Part shown: positions 37,369 to 50,547 of the stretch, piece after piece
Layout of the letters: each line of letters opens with the position of its first letter
Position numbering within the stretch: the first letter of the stretch is position 1
NCBI GenBank assembly: GCA_025890175.1
Contig: JANPYM010000003.1
Location: 1,957,795-2,021,794, forward strand
From: Ciborinia camelliae
Taxonomy: Eukaryota; Ascomycota; Leotiomycetes; Helotiales; Sclerotiniaceae
Length of the DNA: 64,000 bases
Direction of reading: 5' to 3'
Position numbers and translations under genes: made by a program
The notes under the pieces: generated by a model
What the model saw: only the letters and a program-made list of their open reading frames with translations
What the model was told of the DNA's origin: nothing
Database searches by the model: none

Positions 37369-38295
37369 GCTTGTCAAGTCTGCTCTGTTTTCTGTAAAAA
37401 CCATGATTGCTTTAGTAATTGTTCTTTTTGATAATTTTCTCTTTGTGTCTGCTTCCACAGTTTTGATCGAGTTGCGACAAACTGGAAAGAACTTACACAG
37501 TATAATCTAAGGTGTTCTTGCCGTCTGAAGACTTGAAGCAGTCAGTTTGATTGGACTACAGCCTGTTATCCAAGAAAGACGGCGAAAGTGATGGACCAGT
37601 AGCAAGCCCGGAGGTCAATATTTTAGCGACGATGATGGTGATGGTGATGGTAAAGATATATAGCATTGAAACTTGGGATGCTCATTGATTCATGATTTTT
37701 GGTGTGAAAGATGATGCCAAGCGTAAAGTGGCGCTATAGCTAATATGGTATAGCCGTAAATCAAGACCCGCAGAAGCGGCCGACAGACCTCGGAAGGTCT
37801 CGTATAATATAAGAGTACCCCGACAGAGTAGTAACGAGTACCACATGGCCAGCCAAGAGCCAAGCCTCTCTCAGCCTCATTTTCGGGTTGATGTTATAAA
37901 TTATTCTGAAGTCGTATATTGATACCTCGAGCCATCAATACCTACCTACCTACCTACCTACCTACCTACATACCTACGTAGGTACCTACTCCATAACCAT
38001 ACATATAATATCGTATTATCGTATTATTACGGTAACTTATTTTCAACACTTCATATAATTCTTGTGAAGCATACACATCTATCCATCATATCTGGGAATA
38101 TATTTCCAGCATAGTCCTTGTTTTGTTGTTCTGTTGTTGTGTTGTACATGAGCTTCATATAGATATCCCGTTTTCCATCCTCAAATCCCTCCAGCTTCTT
38201 TATATCACTTCCTACCTAGGTAGTATCAAGAGTTACAGTAAACACCAATCACTTCGTCGTTTTCCAGCTTCGGGAAGCCTTGATTGCGTCGAATA
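37369..38295. promoter_or_regulatory. Divergent spacer, RPB11 / nitronate monooxygenase
   Basis: A 927-bp spacer between head-to-head genes. It contains the longest (CCTA)n array of the window at 37940-37989 and another CCTAGGTA element at about 38213. No gene seen. Confidence 0.5.
37940..37989. repeat. (CCTA)n array ending in a GTAGGTAC inverted partner
   Basis: About eight tandem CCTA units followed by ACGTAGGTACCTAC, so a foldback is possible. Located between two divergent genes. Confidence 0.9.
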
Positions 38296-39696
38296 ATGTC
38301 ACACTCCAACCATAAGCAAACGCTCCGTAAGGACTACCCATGGACAACTTATCCGCTTATATCTTCTGCTCCTATGCGCTTAATATCAAAACCTGCCTTG
38401 GCCCTAGCTGTTTCTAGGGCTGGTGGTCTAGGTTTCCTTGCTGCTGGTACCGAGTGAGCTAATCCCTATCTCTTCATCTCCCTTTTTTTCATCGCGAAAT
38501 ACTGCTTTCCTCGAAGGGCATTTCATAAGTATGGAGATTGTCCATAAAGTTGAGCTCAGTGAGCGGAGATTCATATGATGTATCACACACTCAAATATTA
38601 TGGCAATCATAAATATTGATATTTGCGGTCAACTAGCGTTGAGGCTCTATACTTTCCAGTGATTTTGACATTGCAAATACTTGTTATTGCTTACAAATTG
38701 TAACACACTCTTAAACTGCGCTTGATTCGATGGCCATCTCATAATGTTGTAATATGACCAAACTAACAATAGAAATCTTTCAGCCTTTCAACCCTCTCGG
38801 ACGAAATTAGGGAGATTCAGGATACTCTCTCTGACGAGCCTATTCCCGGCAGCTATCGCGATACTCTTCCCATAGGAATAGGCTTCATAGTCTGGGGCTG
38901 TGATCTCGAGCATGTCCTTTCAATTCTCGCCCCCCTTCCCTTACCACCTTCAGCAATATGGCTCTTTGCCCCACATACCAGCTCGGACTTGCAAGAGTGG
39001 ACAGACTCGATTCGGAAGCTCACAGGCAATCTCACCAAGATATGGATTCAAGTCGGCACCGTTGCTTCTGCAATATCAGCTGCTCACTCCTGTGATCCTG
39101 ATGTCCTCGTCATTCAAGGTTCTGATGCTGGTGGTCATGGACTCGCTCATTCCTCTTCTATTGTTTCCCTTCTTCCAGAATGTGCATCTGCATTACGCTC
39201 AAACGAATACTCTCACATCCCTCTCATTGCTGCTGGTGGCATAGTCGAGTCACGTGGAGCAGCTGCTTCGTTTATGTTAGGTGCGAGTGGGATATGCATG
39301 GGTACACGATTCTTAGCTTCGTCTGAGGCAGTGATTTCTACAGGCTACAGAAACGCAATCTTAGCAGCAGAAGATGGTGGCGTGTCAACCACAAGAACAA
39401 CACTCTATGACAAATTGAGAGGAACAGCAGGCTGGCCGGAAGAATACAATGGCAGAGGAGTGGTTAATATGAGTTGGTGGGATGAAACGAATGGTATGAG
39501 TATGGAGCAGAATAAAGAGCTTTATGAAAACGAAGCGAAGAAAGGAGATGAGGGGTGGGGAAACAAAGGGAGAATGTGTACATATGCCGGCAGTGGAGTT
39601 GGATTAGTGAGAGAAACGATGGATGCCGGCAGTATTGTGATGGAGGTGAGGGAAGGTATGAGGAAATTGATCAGAGAGGGAGGAAGTCGCTTGTAA
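38296..39696 (+). CDS. Nitronate monooxygenase (2-nitropropane dioxygenase family)
   Basis: Two exons, 38296-38453 and 38784-39696, give 356 aa; the 330-bp intron is long for this region. The start gives MSHSNHKQTLRKDYPW and the first FMN-barrel strand, LISSAPMRLISKPALALAVSRAGGLGFLAAG. The key motif GSDAGGHG (about 165-172, His171 the likely catalytic base) and the phosphate-binding AAGGI and GASGICMGTRFLAS segments follow. These FMN enzymes oxidise alkyl nitronates such as propionate-3-nitronate, a plant and fungal toxin, to carbonyl products and nitrite or nitrate. No peroxisomal or mitochondrial signal is evident, so it is probably cytosolic. Confidence 0.92.
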
Positions 39697-40248
39697 AGCA
39701 CACTGGATATCATGAGTTTGAAATACCCCATAATTTGATGCTTTAGGGGTCGTGATGGAAATCAGACAATGGGCATGCATATCATGCAGTTTAATGAATC
39801 TCTGGTCGATATATAGTTTGCAATGGGTGGCCATTTGTATTTATCAATTTTTTGACATTCCAAAATCTAATGTATTCCTTTACTAATTTTATGGATGTAC
39901 CGATGCTTAAGTTTGTAATAATTTGCTATGTTAAATCTCCAATTTAAAACTACAAGAAGAACGTCACCATTTAGAGGAGGCTCGATTCCCAGCTTTGGCT
40001 GTTACAGGGTGAGCAACAACAAATCTTGATTGAGATACACAATAAAGCCATTTTGTAGAACGAGGGGTCGAGGGGAGTCAAAGTATGAGATAAATATCAG
40101 ATGGAAGGGTAGCAAGATAAATGGGAGAGTATGGGATGAAACTAAAGATTATTAGATCAAATGATCTGTTTTCTAATTATTCATTTCATGTGCTAACTCC
40201 GGCTGATCCTTTCTCCATAATTTCAATGCCTCTAACTCATTTCCCCCC
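39697..40248. other. Convergent 3' flanks of nitronate monooxygenase and DUF3716 gene
   Basis: A 552-bp spacer with no gene seen; both neighbouring genes end towards it. Confidence 0.6.
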
Positions 40249-41422
40249 TTACTTTGATCGCCTTTTCTTTTCCTTTTTCGCCCTTTTCGCCCTTTTGGCT
40301 GGGGGCTCATGGGCATCTTCTTCCGCTTCGTCTTCATCATTCTCTTTATCCTCAATCTCATCTTCACGTGCATTCCTAGCAGCCTCTCTCTGCTCTTGCT
40401 CGTTCTCAACTGCGTCCAACTCAGCCCTAATCCAAACCAAATCAAATTTCAGTCTGTTTCTCTGCTCTTTCAACGCCTCATCATCCAAACTATTAGCAAA
40501 CGCTTCTCTCGAGCGTCTCGTCCGACCAAAGCCACCCAGTACATAAGGAGCAACTAGAACAGCCGCACCAGGAGCGACGGCAGAACTGGCTCCACCCAAT
40601 CCGCTACCAGGAGGTCCAACCAGCAAAGGCGCAATACGTCTCGCACCCATCGTACCGCCACCCCGCGGAACATTCTCAGCAGGAGGAACTCCCCAGGGTG
40701 GTACAACAATAGCCCCCACACCCGCCCGTGCAATACCCACAGCTACCTCGGCCAGATCACCAATCCAACCCCCGAAATTATTCGCGGGTGCCATGCCCGG
40801 AATATCAGGAGCCGCGTTATCTTCTGCTTGAAGGTGCGCTATTGCTTTTTCATAATCTTATTCTCTCAGTTAGATCAATCTTTCAAGCATTCATCCATTT
40901 ACATAAAAACAACATACCGAGTCTAAACGAACATCGGTATCCGGTACCCCCATAATAACAATTTGTACACGCCTCCTTGAAATGGCCCCCCGCCACCACA
41001 CAATCTGTAAAAGGGCCGTTTCCTTTTTTGCAATTCAGACATGCGGGGTTTTGGAGAGTGCCAACTTGGGTTGCTTGCCAAGCTTCTTCGTTGTTAGTGC
41101 GGCGGGGTCCGACCAGTAGCTTACGGTTTTTACGTATGGTTGTGTGGCGGAGAATGGGGAGGAGGGCGAGGGCTTTCATGGAATCTGTACGTTTGGTTGC
41201 AGTGGTGCCATTGATGACTGGGATGCTGGGGATTAGTTTTTACTTTTTAGAGAAGCATTTTGGGGGGAATGGAGAATCAAAACTGAATGGAGAGGAGATG
41301 GAAGATGAAGTATAAATTTGGAGTTTGGGTGTGAAATTGGAGAACGTGAAATCAAAATCCTGGTCATACTCACGAGTTCCGGCAGGAGTACCCAATGGCG
41401 GTAGAGGAGGTGCACCGGCCAT
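40249..41422 (-). CDS. DUF3716 domain protein with basic C-terminal tail
   Basis: Three minus-strand exons (41422-41374, 41217-40918, 40856-40249) give 318 aa. The middle exon holds a cysteine-rich module, NPACLNCKKGNGPFTDC, then ACTNCYYGGTGYRCSFR, which matches the fungal DUF3716 pattern and probably binds zinc. Its function is not established. Residues about 120-240 are Gly/Pro/Ala-rich. The C-terminal 80 residues form a charged helix (LDAVENEQEQREAARNAREDE) and then the basic run PPAKRAKRAKKEKKRRSK, a likely nuclear localisation signal. The first intron acceptor was chosen at 41218 because it keeps frame with phase 1; an AG six bases earlier does not. Confidence 0.75.
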
Positions 41423-42418
41423 CGTTATTTACTTATGTGAAATATAGAACGTTTGAATGTGTTTGATTGTGCTTGGAGATATGTATGATTTTCTCTATAG
41501 AGAGCAATGGGCGAGTACAGGAAGGCGGAAGATGTTTCTTGAATATATGAGAGACACATATATATCACCTGAAGACAATAGAACTATTCCTTTGTCTGAA
41601 GCTGAAAGCTGTACCGTATGTTCTTTAGTACTCTTTGTGAGAAAAGGGGTTCGAGAACTAGAGCATTGTAAGATTGTTTCTTTGTGCCAGACCCCAAAAT
41701 GGACGGTAGGTAGCAGGAGGGCGGTTTGAAAATCTGCTGGTTGTGATGAATATTGACTATCTGCATAATTTATAGAGATATAAAACCTAGCGTGTGGGAA
41801 CTACAGCAGTTGATATGCGAGATAAATATCGTTCGTCGCTAAGGTAGACATTAGAAGTGAGGAGCAATAGCAGACAGTATTGAATGACTCGTGGTAATAA
41901 ATCTATGTAGAATAAACGAGGAACTCTTGTACATCAACACATAGTGTGAGAATATGCTTCCACAATCAAATATAAATCTCGTATCTTAAAAACTTTATGT
42001 CTAACTTTAGCTTCTACTTTGAGGCCCAAAACAAACCAGTACACTTATCAAATGAATTAGATCATCAACAGCACACTTCCATAATTTGGAATCATAATAC
42101 ACAATCAAATGATTTGAAACTCATCAAGGCCAATCCGAATGTATCAACCTTAGCTCAATATTTATGAAAGTTAAACAAAGACTAGAAAAAATGAAAGAAA
42201 ACAAAGATATACTAAATTCCAGCGCACCGCTACGCTATGCACCAAATCCAGCCATACTATCCATCAAGAAGACCAAGAGATCTAATATCATTAGAAGAGG
42301 AAGAAAAGAAACCCCATACGTATGTATGTATCTGTATTCAACTTATAAATGCATACACGTGCATACATGTTCAGCCATTTCCCTTCCCACCACTTGTGGG
42401 ATAATTTCGTATATGCGA
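41423..42418. other. 1.0-kb spacer
   Basis: Promoter of the DUF3716 gene and 3' flank of the transporter gene. AT-rich, short frames only; no gene supported. Confidence 0.5.
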
Positions 42419-44866
42419 CTAAAACATTGGAAACACTCCTCCTGCCCTGTCTTTCCTATCACAGTATCCAATATTCGGGACTTTATCACCCCCACTCGTC
42501 CAACTAATGACGGTTAATGCTGTAGTGTATACCATGACCACAAAGCCAAATACACAAAGTAAGATGTCTGCTCCTTTGCGGAAACGCGTTTTGGCTACAC
42601 CTCTGTAATGTAGCATTGGCTTTTAAAACGTTAGTCCTTTGACCGTGGGAATAAACGCATGTGATTGGAAGGGAGGACATACCGGATATATAAACACTAA
42701 TGGGATACAAGCAAAGCTTCCTACAATCGAAACAAATTTATCCAGGTCATTAGAACCAACATATGCAATGACTGCGCAAAGAGCAACGACGAAGAAGCGG
42801 AAAGCGTTCTTCTGCCATTTGATATAAGGATTGTATTTCCCGCTTTTGGTAAAAAGTTCGTTTTCTGTGATTTTGATTGCCGGGAAAATTTGTAGAGGGG
42901 TTGACAGAAGAATGGCGCACGAATATAGGAATTGGACACCGTTGACCATCTTATCGTTCTGAGGAAGGTTGAGAAGGACAACTGTTTCTGTATGGGATCC
43001 AAATGCAGCGTAGCAGAGAGCACCCATGGAGATGAACACTACGGTGATGATGATCATGACCATGCCAAGAACGGGAGGAAACTTCTTAGGATTCTTCATA
43101 GATTCCTGAATAGGGATAATTAAGCCGATTCCTTCAAAAGTAAAAATGGCGGTGCCAATGAACAAGGTCCAGTCTTGCTTATTGAAGTTGATGATGTCAG
43201 AGATACCACCTTGTTTCACAATTGTGAAAATGTCGTAGTAGTAGAGATAAATCAGGCCGATAAGAATGAATGCATCTGCTATGAGTGCTGTAAACCCAAG
43301 CTTGCTGATGTCGCGCAAAAGTGAGAATGGCAGGAAAATGGCCATCTGTAATAAGATCAACCATGAGACGTCCCAATGAACTCTGCAATTAGTTACAGCT
43401 GCTATGAAAGCTTGCAGATTCTCGGATGTGAATACAATATATGCAGCCACGAACCCAATCTGACTGACGACAATCGATGAGAGAATGACAGTTCGCATCC
43501 ACCTTCCGTATAGCACACCTCCCATATCTCCAAATGATGCTTCAACCTTTAGTCGCGTATTGACAAGCAACACGAAGCAATAATAACTCAGCGCTGCAAC
43601 GAAGAGAAGTATAATATTACTAAAGAGCATTCCGCCATTGAGGTATGCCTTCGGTAGGAATAGGACACCAGTACCAACGAAGGATTTAAGCAGCAACAAC
43701 GAAGCTTGGAAAGGAGTGGTTGTTCCTTGTGGTGCACGCTCCTTGCGCTTTCTTTTCCGGCGACTAGGTGCGAGCAGAGCACTATTTTCCATAGGCTCTC
43801 TATCCTCATCACTACCACTACCATCACCATATTCGTCAGAGACCGTATCCGATCCGAAGTATTCATCAGGTCCAAGCACCTCATCGTCTTCTTCCAATTC
43901 CTCACCAGCAAAGTGACCGTAGATAGTCAAAAACTCGAGGAAGTTGTTGGTAAATATCTTTGGCTTCCGTTGCGTGAGCCCTCCGCCTTCTTCCATGTCC
44001 AAACCCTCGGGAGTTGGACTGCCTGCTGCTCGGCGTAGATAATTTCGTCTGAATCCACCAGGAACTTTGATTGTGCCTATATCAAGAACTTCGTTCTCTG
44101 CTTCTGGTCGCGAAAGATGGAAGCTCTTACTTCTTTGAGATCGGCTTGCTCTGTGGGCATCTTCGGACCATCGGTAAATAGGCCTCGTAACATCACCACC
44201 TTGTAATCGCAGACTCGAGAACTCATCATCAGCTAACCCAGGTGCCACGTTCTCAACTGCTTGCTTTGATGTACTAGCTGGAGAGCCCACACGGAATGAC
44301 GATGACTGCCCGCTTAGTCCAAATATACCATCAGCAGCACCATCACCACCTAGCTGCGAAGGTCCCGGTTGTACTAAATGTCTCTTTATAATTTCTGGGT
44401 CCTCGTAGGCTGTCGGACCAGCCCATCCTTGCCCCCCTTGTACGGAACGCGGCACAGAGCCATAATTGCTATGCACTCCTGTGCCTTGTATTTGTTTACC
44501 GGCAGCGGCTGGTGACAATGGACGGGTGGGAGGTGTTCCAAAGGTAGGAGGAGTCTGCCCGATAGAGTTGGATAGAGCAGCAGCTAAGGCGCTAATACCT
44601 GGACCAGGCGCATAGGATGCTGGGCCACCTGCGCCAGCCAGAGGTAGAGGGTCAAGATTCTCGGACGAGTCTGTCGCAGCGGCCTGATACGGAGTAGGTG
44701 TTTGTCGAACTTGCGGAGTGCCTTGGTGAGAAGGTACTGGTGAAGCCAATCGAGCTGTTGACTTATCTCTTGAAGATGGGCTTCCCGATCGCCCTCTAAA
44801 TGAGCCCGGTGATGGTGAAGAACTCATTGGAACTGGTAGAGGTCGAGAAGAGGAAGGGACCGACAT
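42419..44866 (-). CDS. AVT3: Vacuolar amino acid transporter, AVT3/AVT4 type
   Basis: Two minus-strand exons (44866-42683 and 42619-42419; 63-bp intron) give 794 aa. Residues 1 to about 380 are disordered, Ser/Pro/Gly-rich, with an acidic block and then the basic run SRRKRKRKE just before the membrane part. From about residue 383 (TTTPFQASLLLLKSFVGTG) eleven hydrophobic helices follow the amino acid/auxin permease fold, including FEGIGLIIPIQESMKNP. Yeast Avt3 and Avt4 export neutral and basic amino acids from the vacuole; the long regulatory N-terminus fits that subgroup. The second exon supplies the last helix, ILLCVFGFVVMVYTTALTVIS. The gene is divergent from the cation-chloride cotransporter. 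The exact substrate is inference. Confidence 0.9.
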
Positions 44867-45927
44867 GATGATAAGAGGTGAGGTCGGTGAAGGAGGGTGG
44901 CAGGTATGTTTGATTTGAAGGGTAATAATTCGTTATGTCTTATCTCATGATAATTGCTGTGTTGTAATCCTAGTAACACAACCTATTGGGGATTGGGGAA
45001 GATGTGAATCTTCTTCCGTTTCGTTAGCCACAATATACCTATAGATAGATGACTTGATGAATGAAACAAAGCTTCATATGCAATAATGCAAGATTGATTT
45101 GAACTCACAGGATTTATTTGAAAAAATGAAGAACAAATACTGTAATGTTTCAAAAAGAGATACTGTCACCTGTCTATCTTATTCTCATTCTCAGCTCACA
45201 AGCAAGGCGGGTGGGTACGGTAGTATCTTTGTTTATAGAATGTCCCTTATCAATTTGATAATCTCAACATTTGAAACATCCAAACACCTCCGGCCCCGAA
45301 AAGTATATAACCTTAAAACTCAACCAATTAGAATTCAATGTTGGATTCTCTTTACAGTATATCCGATAATCCGATTAGCCTGCACTGCATGTTGTATCCC
45401 CAGAAAAGCAATAGATGATCTCTTATACCAAGATACCAACTAGGGATTAGTAATTGTAAACAAGTGTGAGAAGAGTGGTTGGTAGGTTGGTTGGTAGGTA
45501 GGTAGGTATGGATTCTACTATGAGCCATTTTTTATGTATGTACCTATCTAAGGTATATATATGAAGGTAACTACCCCATTACAAATATAAATAACCTATA
45601 TATATAGTGCCCTCTATCTATATCTACCTATTAACTACTTCCTTTCCTTTCCCTTCCTTCCTCCTTCAAATCCTCTTTATCCAAAGCTCTTATGCTGAGC
45701 AACCTCGCTGTTGTTTGTACCTTGCCCTGTCGACCCTGCCACATGACGTCGAATGGTGATATCCTTGTTCTTAGGTACTTATAGTTTCACCAACTCTTCT
45801 TATGTCTTGCACTTGGTTATCAACTAGATGAGCTACAAGGCATTATTTTGATACTTACGCTACGTATTCATTTGGAGGTAGGTATTGCTATTGCCATTGA
45901 TATTGATATTACCATCAATAATTGAGA
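44867..45927. promoter_or_regulatory. Divergent promoter, AVT3-like / cation-chloride cotransporter
   Basis: A 1.06-kb spacer shared by two putative vacuolar transporter genes in head-to-head orientation, which would allow joint control. Contains (GGTA)n at 45486-45508 and TA-rich runs near 45555-45605. Confidence 0.5.
45486..45508. repeat. (GGTA)n tract
   Basis: Tandem GGTA/GGTT units in the divergent promoter; same class as the other spacer elements. Confidence 0.8.
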
Positions 45928-48900
45928 ATGCCCAATGCTGGGCAAGAGATTGACAACATCCGCGAATCTAGCACCCGCGAGCATGGAACTCGGCAAATAC
46001 AGCGCAGCGGTAAAGCTCCTGCTAGTGAATCAATCACTGGCCACGAACATTCCAAGACCAATCGATTACTATACCCATTTTCTCGCGATGGAACTGACAA
46101 TGATCAACCACCAAACCCGCAAGAAGAACAGCCTCCAGATCCCTACTCTGCCGGTACCATGGGAGGTAACTCGTTGACTGTGCAAATGCATAATGAGGCG
46201 GGGCGGAAGAGAAATAGCCCAGTGGTTCCTAGATCAGGACTAGTACCTCGACCGATTGGTGGACAAGAGAAGTTGGGGATGTTCTCCGGGGTGTATGTGC
46301 CAACATGTCTCAATGTTTTGAGCATTTTGATGTTCCTCCGATTTGGATTTATCCTAGGGCAAAGTGGAATACTGGGTATGATGGGTTAGTCTTTCAATCC
46401 CTATGCGCCAATAAGTATTCACAGCACATCTAGGCATGCTTGTCGCTTCTTATGTTATCAATTTCATCACTACTTTTTCCTTGTCTGCGATTGCCTCGAA
46501 CGGAACAGTGCGCGGGGGTGGGGCATATTATTTGATCTCCCGTTCTTTGGGTCCAGAATTTGGGGGATCGATTGGGCTCGTCTTCTATATGGGCTTCGTA
46601 TTTAATACCGGAATGAACGCCGTGGGTCTTATCGATTGCATAACTTTGAATTTTGGTGCAGACTATGGCAATTGGGCTCAAATCCTGCCTGAAACAAAAT
46701 GGTATTGCTACCTTTGGTCTACCATAATACTCGTCCTGTGTACGTTAGTATGTTTGGCTGGATCTGGAATATTTGCAAGGGCTAGTAATGGACTACTGGT
46801 TGTACTCTTCTTCGCCACATTGAGCATCCCATTATCTGCACTGGTCGTCGGTCCCTTTGAAAGTCGGAAGCTAGGCATTGAATATACGGGCATTAGCTTA
46901 CAGACACTCTCCGGAAATCTACTGCCTCGGCTTACTAGAGGTGCCGCAGGCAGTCAAATGAAGGGAAGAGAAACTTTTCAGGATCTGTTCGGGATCTTGT
47001 TTCCTGCCACGGGGGGGATATTTGCCGGTGCAAGTATGAGTGGTGACCTAAAGTCTCCGAGCAAAGCAATTCCCAAAGGCACTTTATACGGTCTTGTTAC
47101 AACCTTTTTCTTGTATACTTTAGTCATACTAGCTATGGCCGCCACCGTAACCCGCTCATCTTTTCTCAGAAACACGAATGTACTTCAAGAAACCAACGTA
47201 TCAGGCTTATTGATCTTAGCAGGAGAAGTATCCACTAGTCTTTTCTCTGTTCTCATGGGAATTATTGGCAGTGCAAAGCTTCTACAGGCAATATCAAGAG
47301 ATAGCCTACTACCGGGATTCTCGATATTTGGTCAGGGAACCAAGAAAGCTGATGAACCTACTTTCGCAATAATTTTTACATTTATTGTCACCCAATTGAC
47401 AATGCTCGGCGACCTCAATCAAATCGCCAGTTTTGTAACAATGACCTATCTTGTAAGTAAAGTTTGGTCACCAAAGTCTGCTATTCTTACCAAATCTCGT
47501 TTTGCGTATCACATCGGCTCTTCCCTCCGCTTGGTATTTAGTACTGTGTTTTGATATGCACATTTGTCACCCGCACCCACTTTCATATTTGTACCTTCAA
47601 TGCAGTAGTACTCAATATTATATTTTCATGCGAAAGAATTGTTATAGTTGAAATTGGCTAATTTTGTTAGATGACATTTCTAGTCATGAATCTAGCTTGC
47701 TTCCTTCTTTCCATCGGATCTGCACCCAATTGGCGCCCTAGCTTTCATTTCTTCAACTGGCAGACTGCTTTTGCTGGTGCAATAGTGTCAGGGGCTGCAA
47801 TGTTCTTTGTTGATGGATTCTATGCAACGGGATGTGTAGGGATTCTTCTTCTTCTATTCCTTCTTATCCATTATTCCGTAGAGCCAAAGAGCTGGGGGGA
47901 CGTATCCCAAAGCTTGATATATCATCAAATTCGAAAATACCTCCTGAAGCTAAAACAAGAGCATGTCAAATTTTGGCGTCCTCAAGTTATTTTACTTGTG
48001 AACGATCCACGTCGACAATACAAACTTATACAGTTTTGTAATTCCATGAAGAAAGGTGGTTTGTATATCCTTGGTCATATTATCGTGACAGATGATTTTA
48101 GCCAATCAGTACCAGAAGCTGTAAGTGGAATGTCTATACTTTGGGTGACAAACGAAAATGGTCTACTCGTACAATTTATCGTTCGCATGCACTAATTAAC
48201 GAGCAGCGTCGTCAGCAAGCAGCATGGAACAAATATATTGATTTTTCAAAGATCAAAGCATTCGTCAACATTGCCATATCTCCGGCTTTAGAATGGGGAG
48301 CTCGCAATATTATTCTCAACGCCGGGCTGGGAGGGATGAGACCTAATATCGCAGTTCTGGGATTTTACAATCTAGATGACCTTAGAAACTCTCAGCCATT
48401 GGTAGACATTTCAGAGCCATCCAAGTCATCATCAAGCAACGCCGAGATACCACAGAATCCGCCTCGATGCAGGCGTCAGAACAGTAAAGAAAAGAAGATG
48501 CAAGGAGTGCTCCCCACTGATTTGTGCCGGACCGAAGACATGATGAGTGTGACAAGCTATGTGACCATTTTAGAAGACTTACTCTTCAAGCTACAGATCA
48601 ATGTTGCCGTGGCAAAAGGATTTCGAAATCTAGAATTGCCTGGTACGGAGAACACCAAGAAGTATATCGACCTTTGGCCTATCCAAATGTCTGCCGAAAT
48701 TGCTGCCGAAGGGAACGTAAAACAGAATGTTTTAACCACGAATTTTGATACATGTAAGATATTCCATATATCCTTCGATGGGTTTGTACATATAGTTCTG
48801 CCTATATTTTAAGAAGCAATTAGCAATTTTGATTACTGAATTCGTTAAATTTGAACTATTTGGAGTAGCTGACGATGTCGATAGATACTCTAATTCTTCA

Positions 48901-50547
48901 GCTCGGGGTCATTTTGAACACCGTGCCTGCTTGGAAGAAGGCATATAAACTTCGCGTAGCTGTGTTTGTTGAATATGAAAACGACGTGGAAGAAGAAAGA
49001 GGTAGGGTGAAATCATTACTCGAGAATTTGCGTATAGAAGCCGAGATTCTTGTATTCTGGCTAGCATCAGGCGACCTTCCCTCCTATGAGATAATCATCA
49101 ACGGTGCAGACCCCAGTTCTTGCCAGGTTGATGAAGTAGAGGAATGCCTCAAGGAGCAAGATTGGTGGGATGAAATACAAAAGCTTCGCGGGAATCGTGG
49201 GGCTACCACATCCGCTTCGGTAGATTTGGCACAAATTGCCAACATATTTCAAGCAGGTCCGAGTTGGCCAGATGCATCATTTCAACAAGGTCCACGATCT
49301 GAACGTGTGAGTACTTGACCCGCCCTTTAATCTTTCAAATATACATGGTTTTTCTGCCCCTTTATATTTATTGTTCCCAACAATTCCAAAGTTAACCTAA
49401 GAATTACTTCTAGGCTGAAAGATTTCTTGGACTTCGACGATTGCTAAGGAGATCTAAAAAAAGACACAATATGAGTCATCTAAAAAGATTAGGTGTCAGT
49501 ATGGGTATGCAATCTCAGAGATTAGAGCCCGATGTTATGAGCCGACACCCTAGTCATGGCAGCGCTAGCGAAGATACAGATAGCGATTCCGAACTCGAGA
49601 CCGAGGAGCCAGTGTCTGATGATGAAAGTGCTGCAAGCGAAGGAGACCTTGATGATTTCGAATCAGACACAGACTCCCACGCCGGTGAGGTTAAGCCACT
49701 TGCGCGAAGAAGAAGCCATGGCGATAGCTTACGTGGTCCTCCTATGTCTAAGCGTGCAGCGGGAGCAAAGGAGCCGGTTCCTCCTACGATTTCAAGATCC
49801 ACAAGGCAGTCTATAATCCACACTTTCAATAAGCCGCCAGATGCATCGATGCCAAGCGTTTCAGCGCCTGTCTCACCACCACGTTCACCCCAACCACCTA
49901 GTACTCAGCTATCAACGGTCCCAAACCTTACCGACTCTCTACAAGACTCGCAAAAGCCTCTCGCCGCCCCCTCAACAAGAGCCGCCAATTCATCAGCATC
50001 ATCAACTCTCCTACGACCCCGTTCTAATTTATCAAAACCGCCAATCTCCAGACACGCATCCACCCCAAAATTCTCATCCAAACCCGTTCCCATAACCCGT
50101 GTAGCCACCGAAGACGGTCCTGGCCCCAGCATAATGTTCACCGAAACCCCCTCTCCCCCAACCATCCGCAAATCCGCTTCTCGTATGCCATCCGCCTACC
50201 GTTCTTCCCCCTCCTTTGACCGCATCTCGGAAGCATCTGATTCCTCCAACCCTCCTCCACCTAATCCTCCCTCTCCAACTCGCTCCTCATATTCTCTGCA
50301 GTCTCTTCCACTCAGTTTCAATGACCTACCCTGTAGAGCACAACATTTGATTCTTAATCAGTTGATTAAGAGTCAGAGTGAAGATACGGCGGTTATTTTT
50401 ACAACTTTGCCGAGTCCGGTTGAGGGAACTGGAAGGAGTAAGGAGGGGAGTGAGGGGTATCTTGGGGACTTGGAGGTGCTGTGTGGGGGATTACCGCCGG
50501 TGCTTTTAGTTCATAGCAACAGTATAACGGTTACGGTTAGTTTGTAG
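45928..50547 (+). CDS. VHC1: Cation-chloride cotransporter (SLC12 family, vacuolar VHC1 type)
   Basis: Six exons (45928-46384, 46434-47452, 47671-48120, 48207-48753, 48885-49306, 49414-50547) give 1342 aa. The first about 120 residues are disordered; twelve membrane helices follow, with conserved SLC12 segments YVPTCLNVLSILMFLRFGFILGQ, ASNGTVRGGGAYYLISRSLGPEFGG, GIFAGASMSGDLKSPSKAIPKGT and GSAKLLQAISRD. The cytosolic C-terminal domain includes FWRPQVILLVNDPRR and ends in a long Ser/Pro-rich tail with acidic EDTDSDSELETEE. Yeast Vhc1 sits in the vacuolar membrane and moves potassium with chloride; that localisation is expected but not shown. The first donor at 46385 was preferred over one eleven bases earlier since it keeps GILGMMGMLVASYVINF. 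Confidence 0.93.

Noticed and set aside
37940..37989. (CCTA)n as internal telomeric repeat
   Set aside because: Fungal telomere repeats are TTAGGG-type; the unit here is four bases and recurs as palindromes at many sites.
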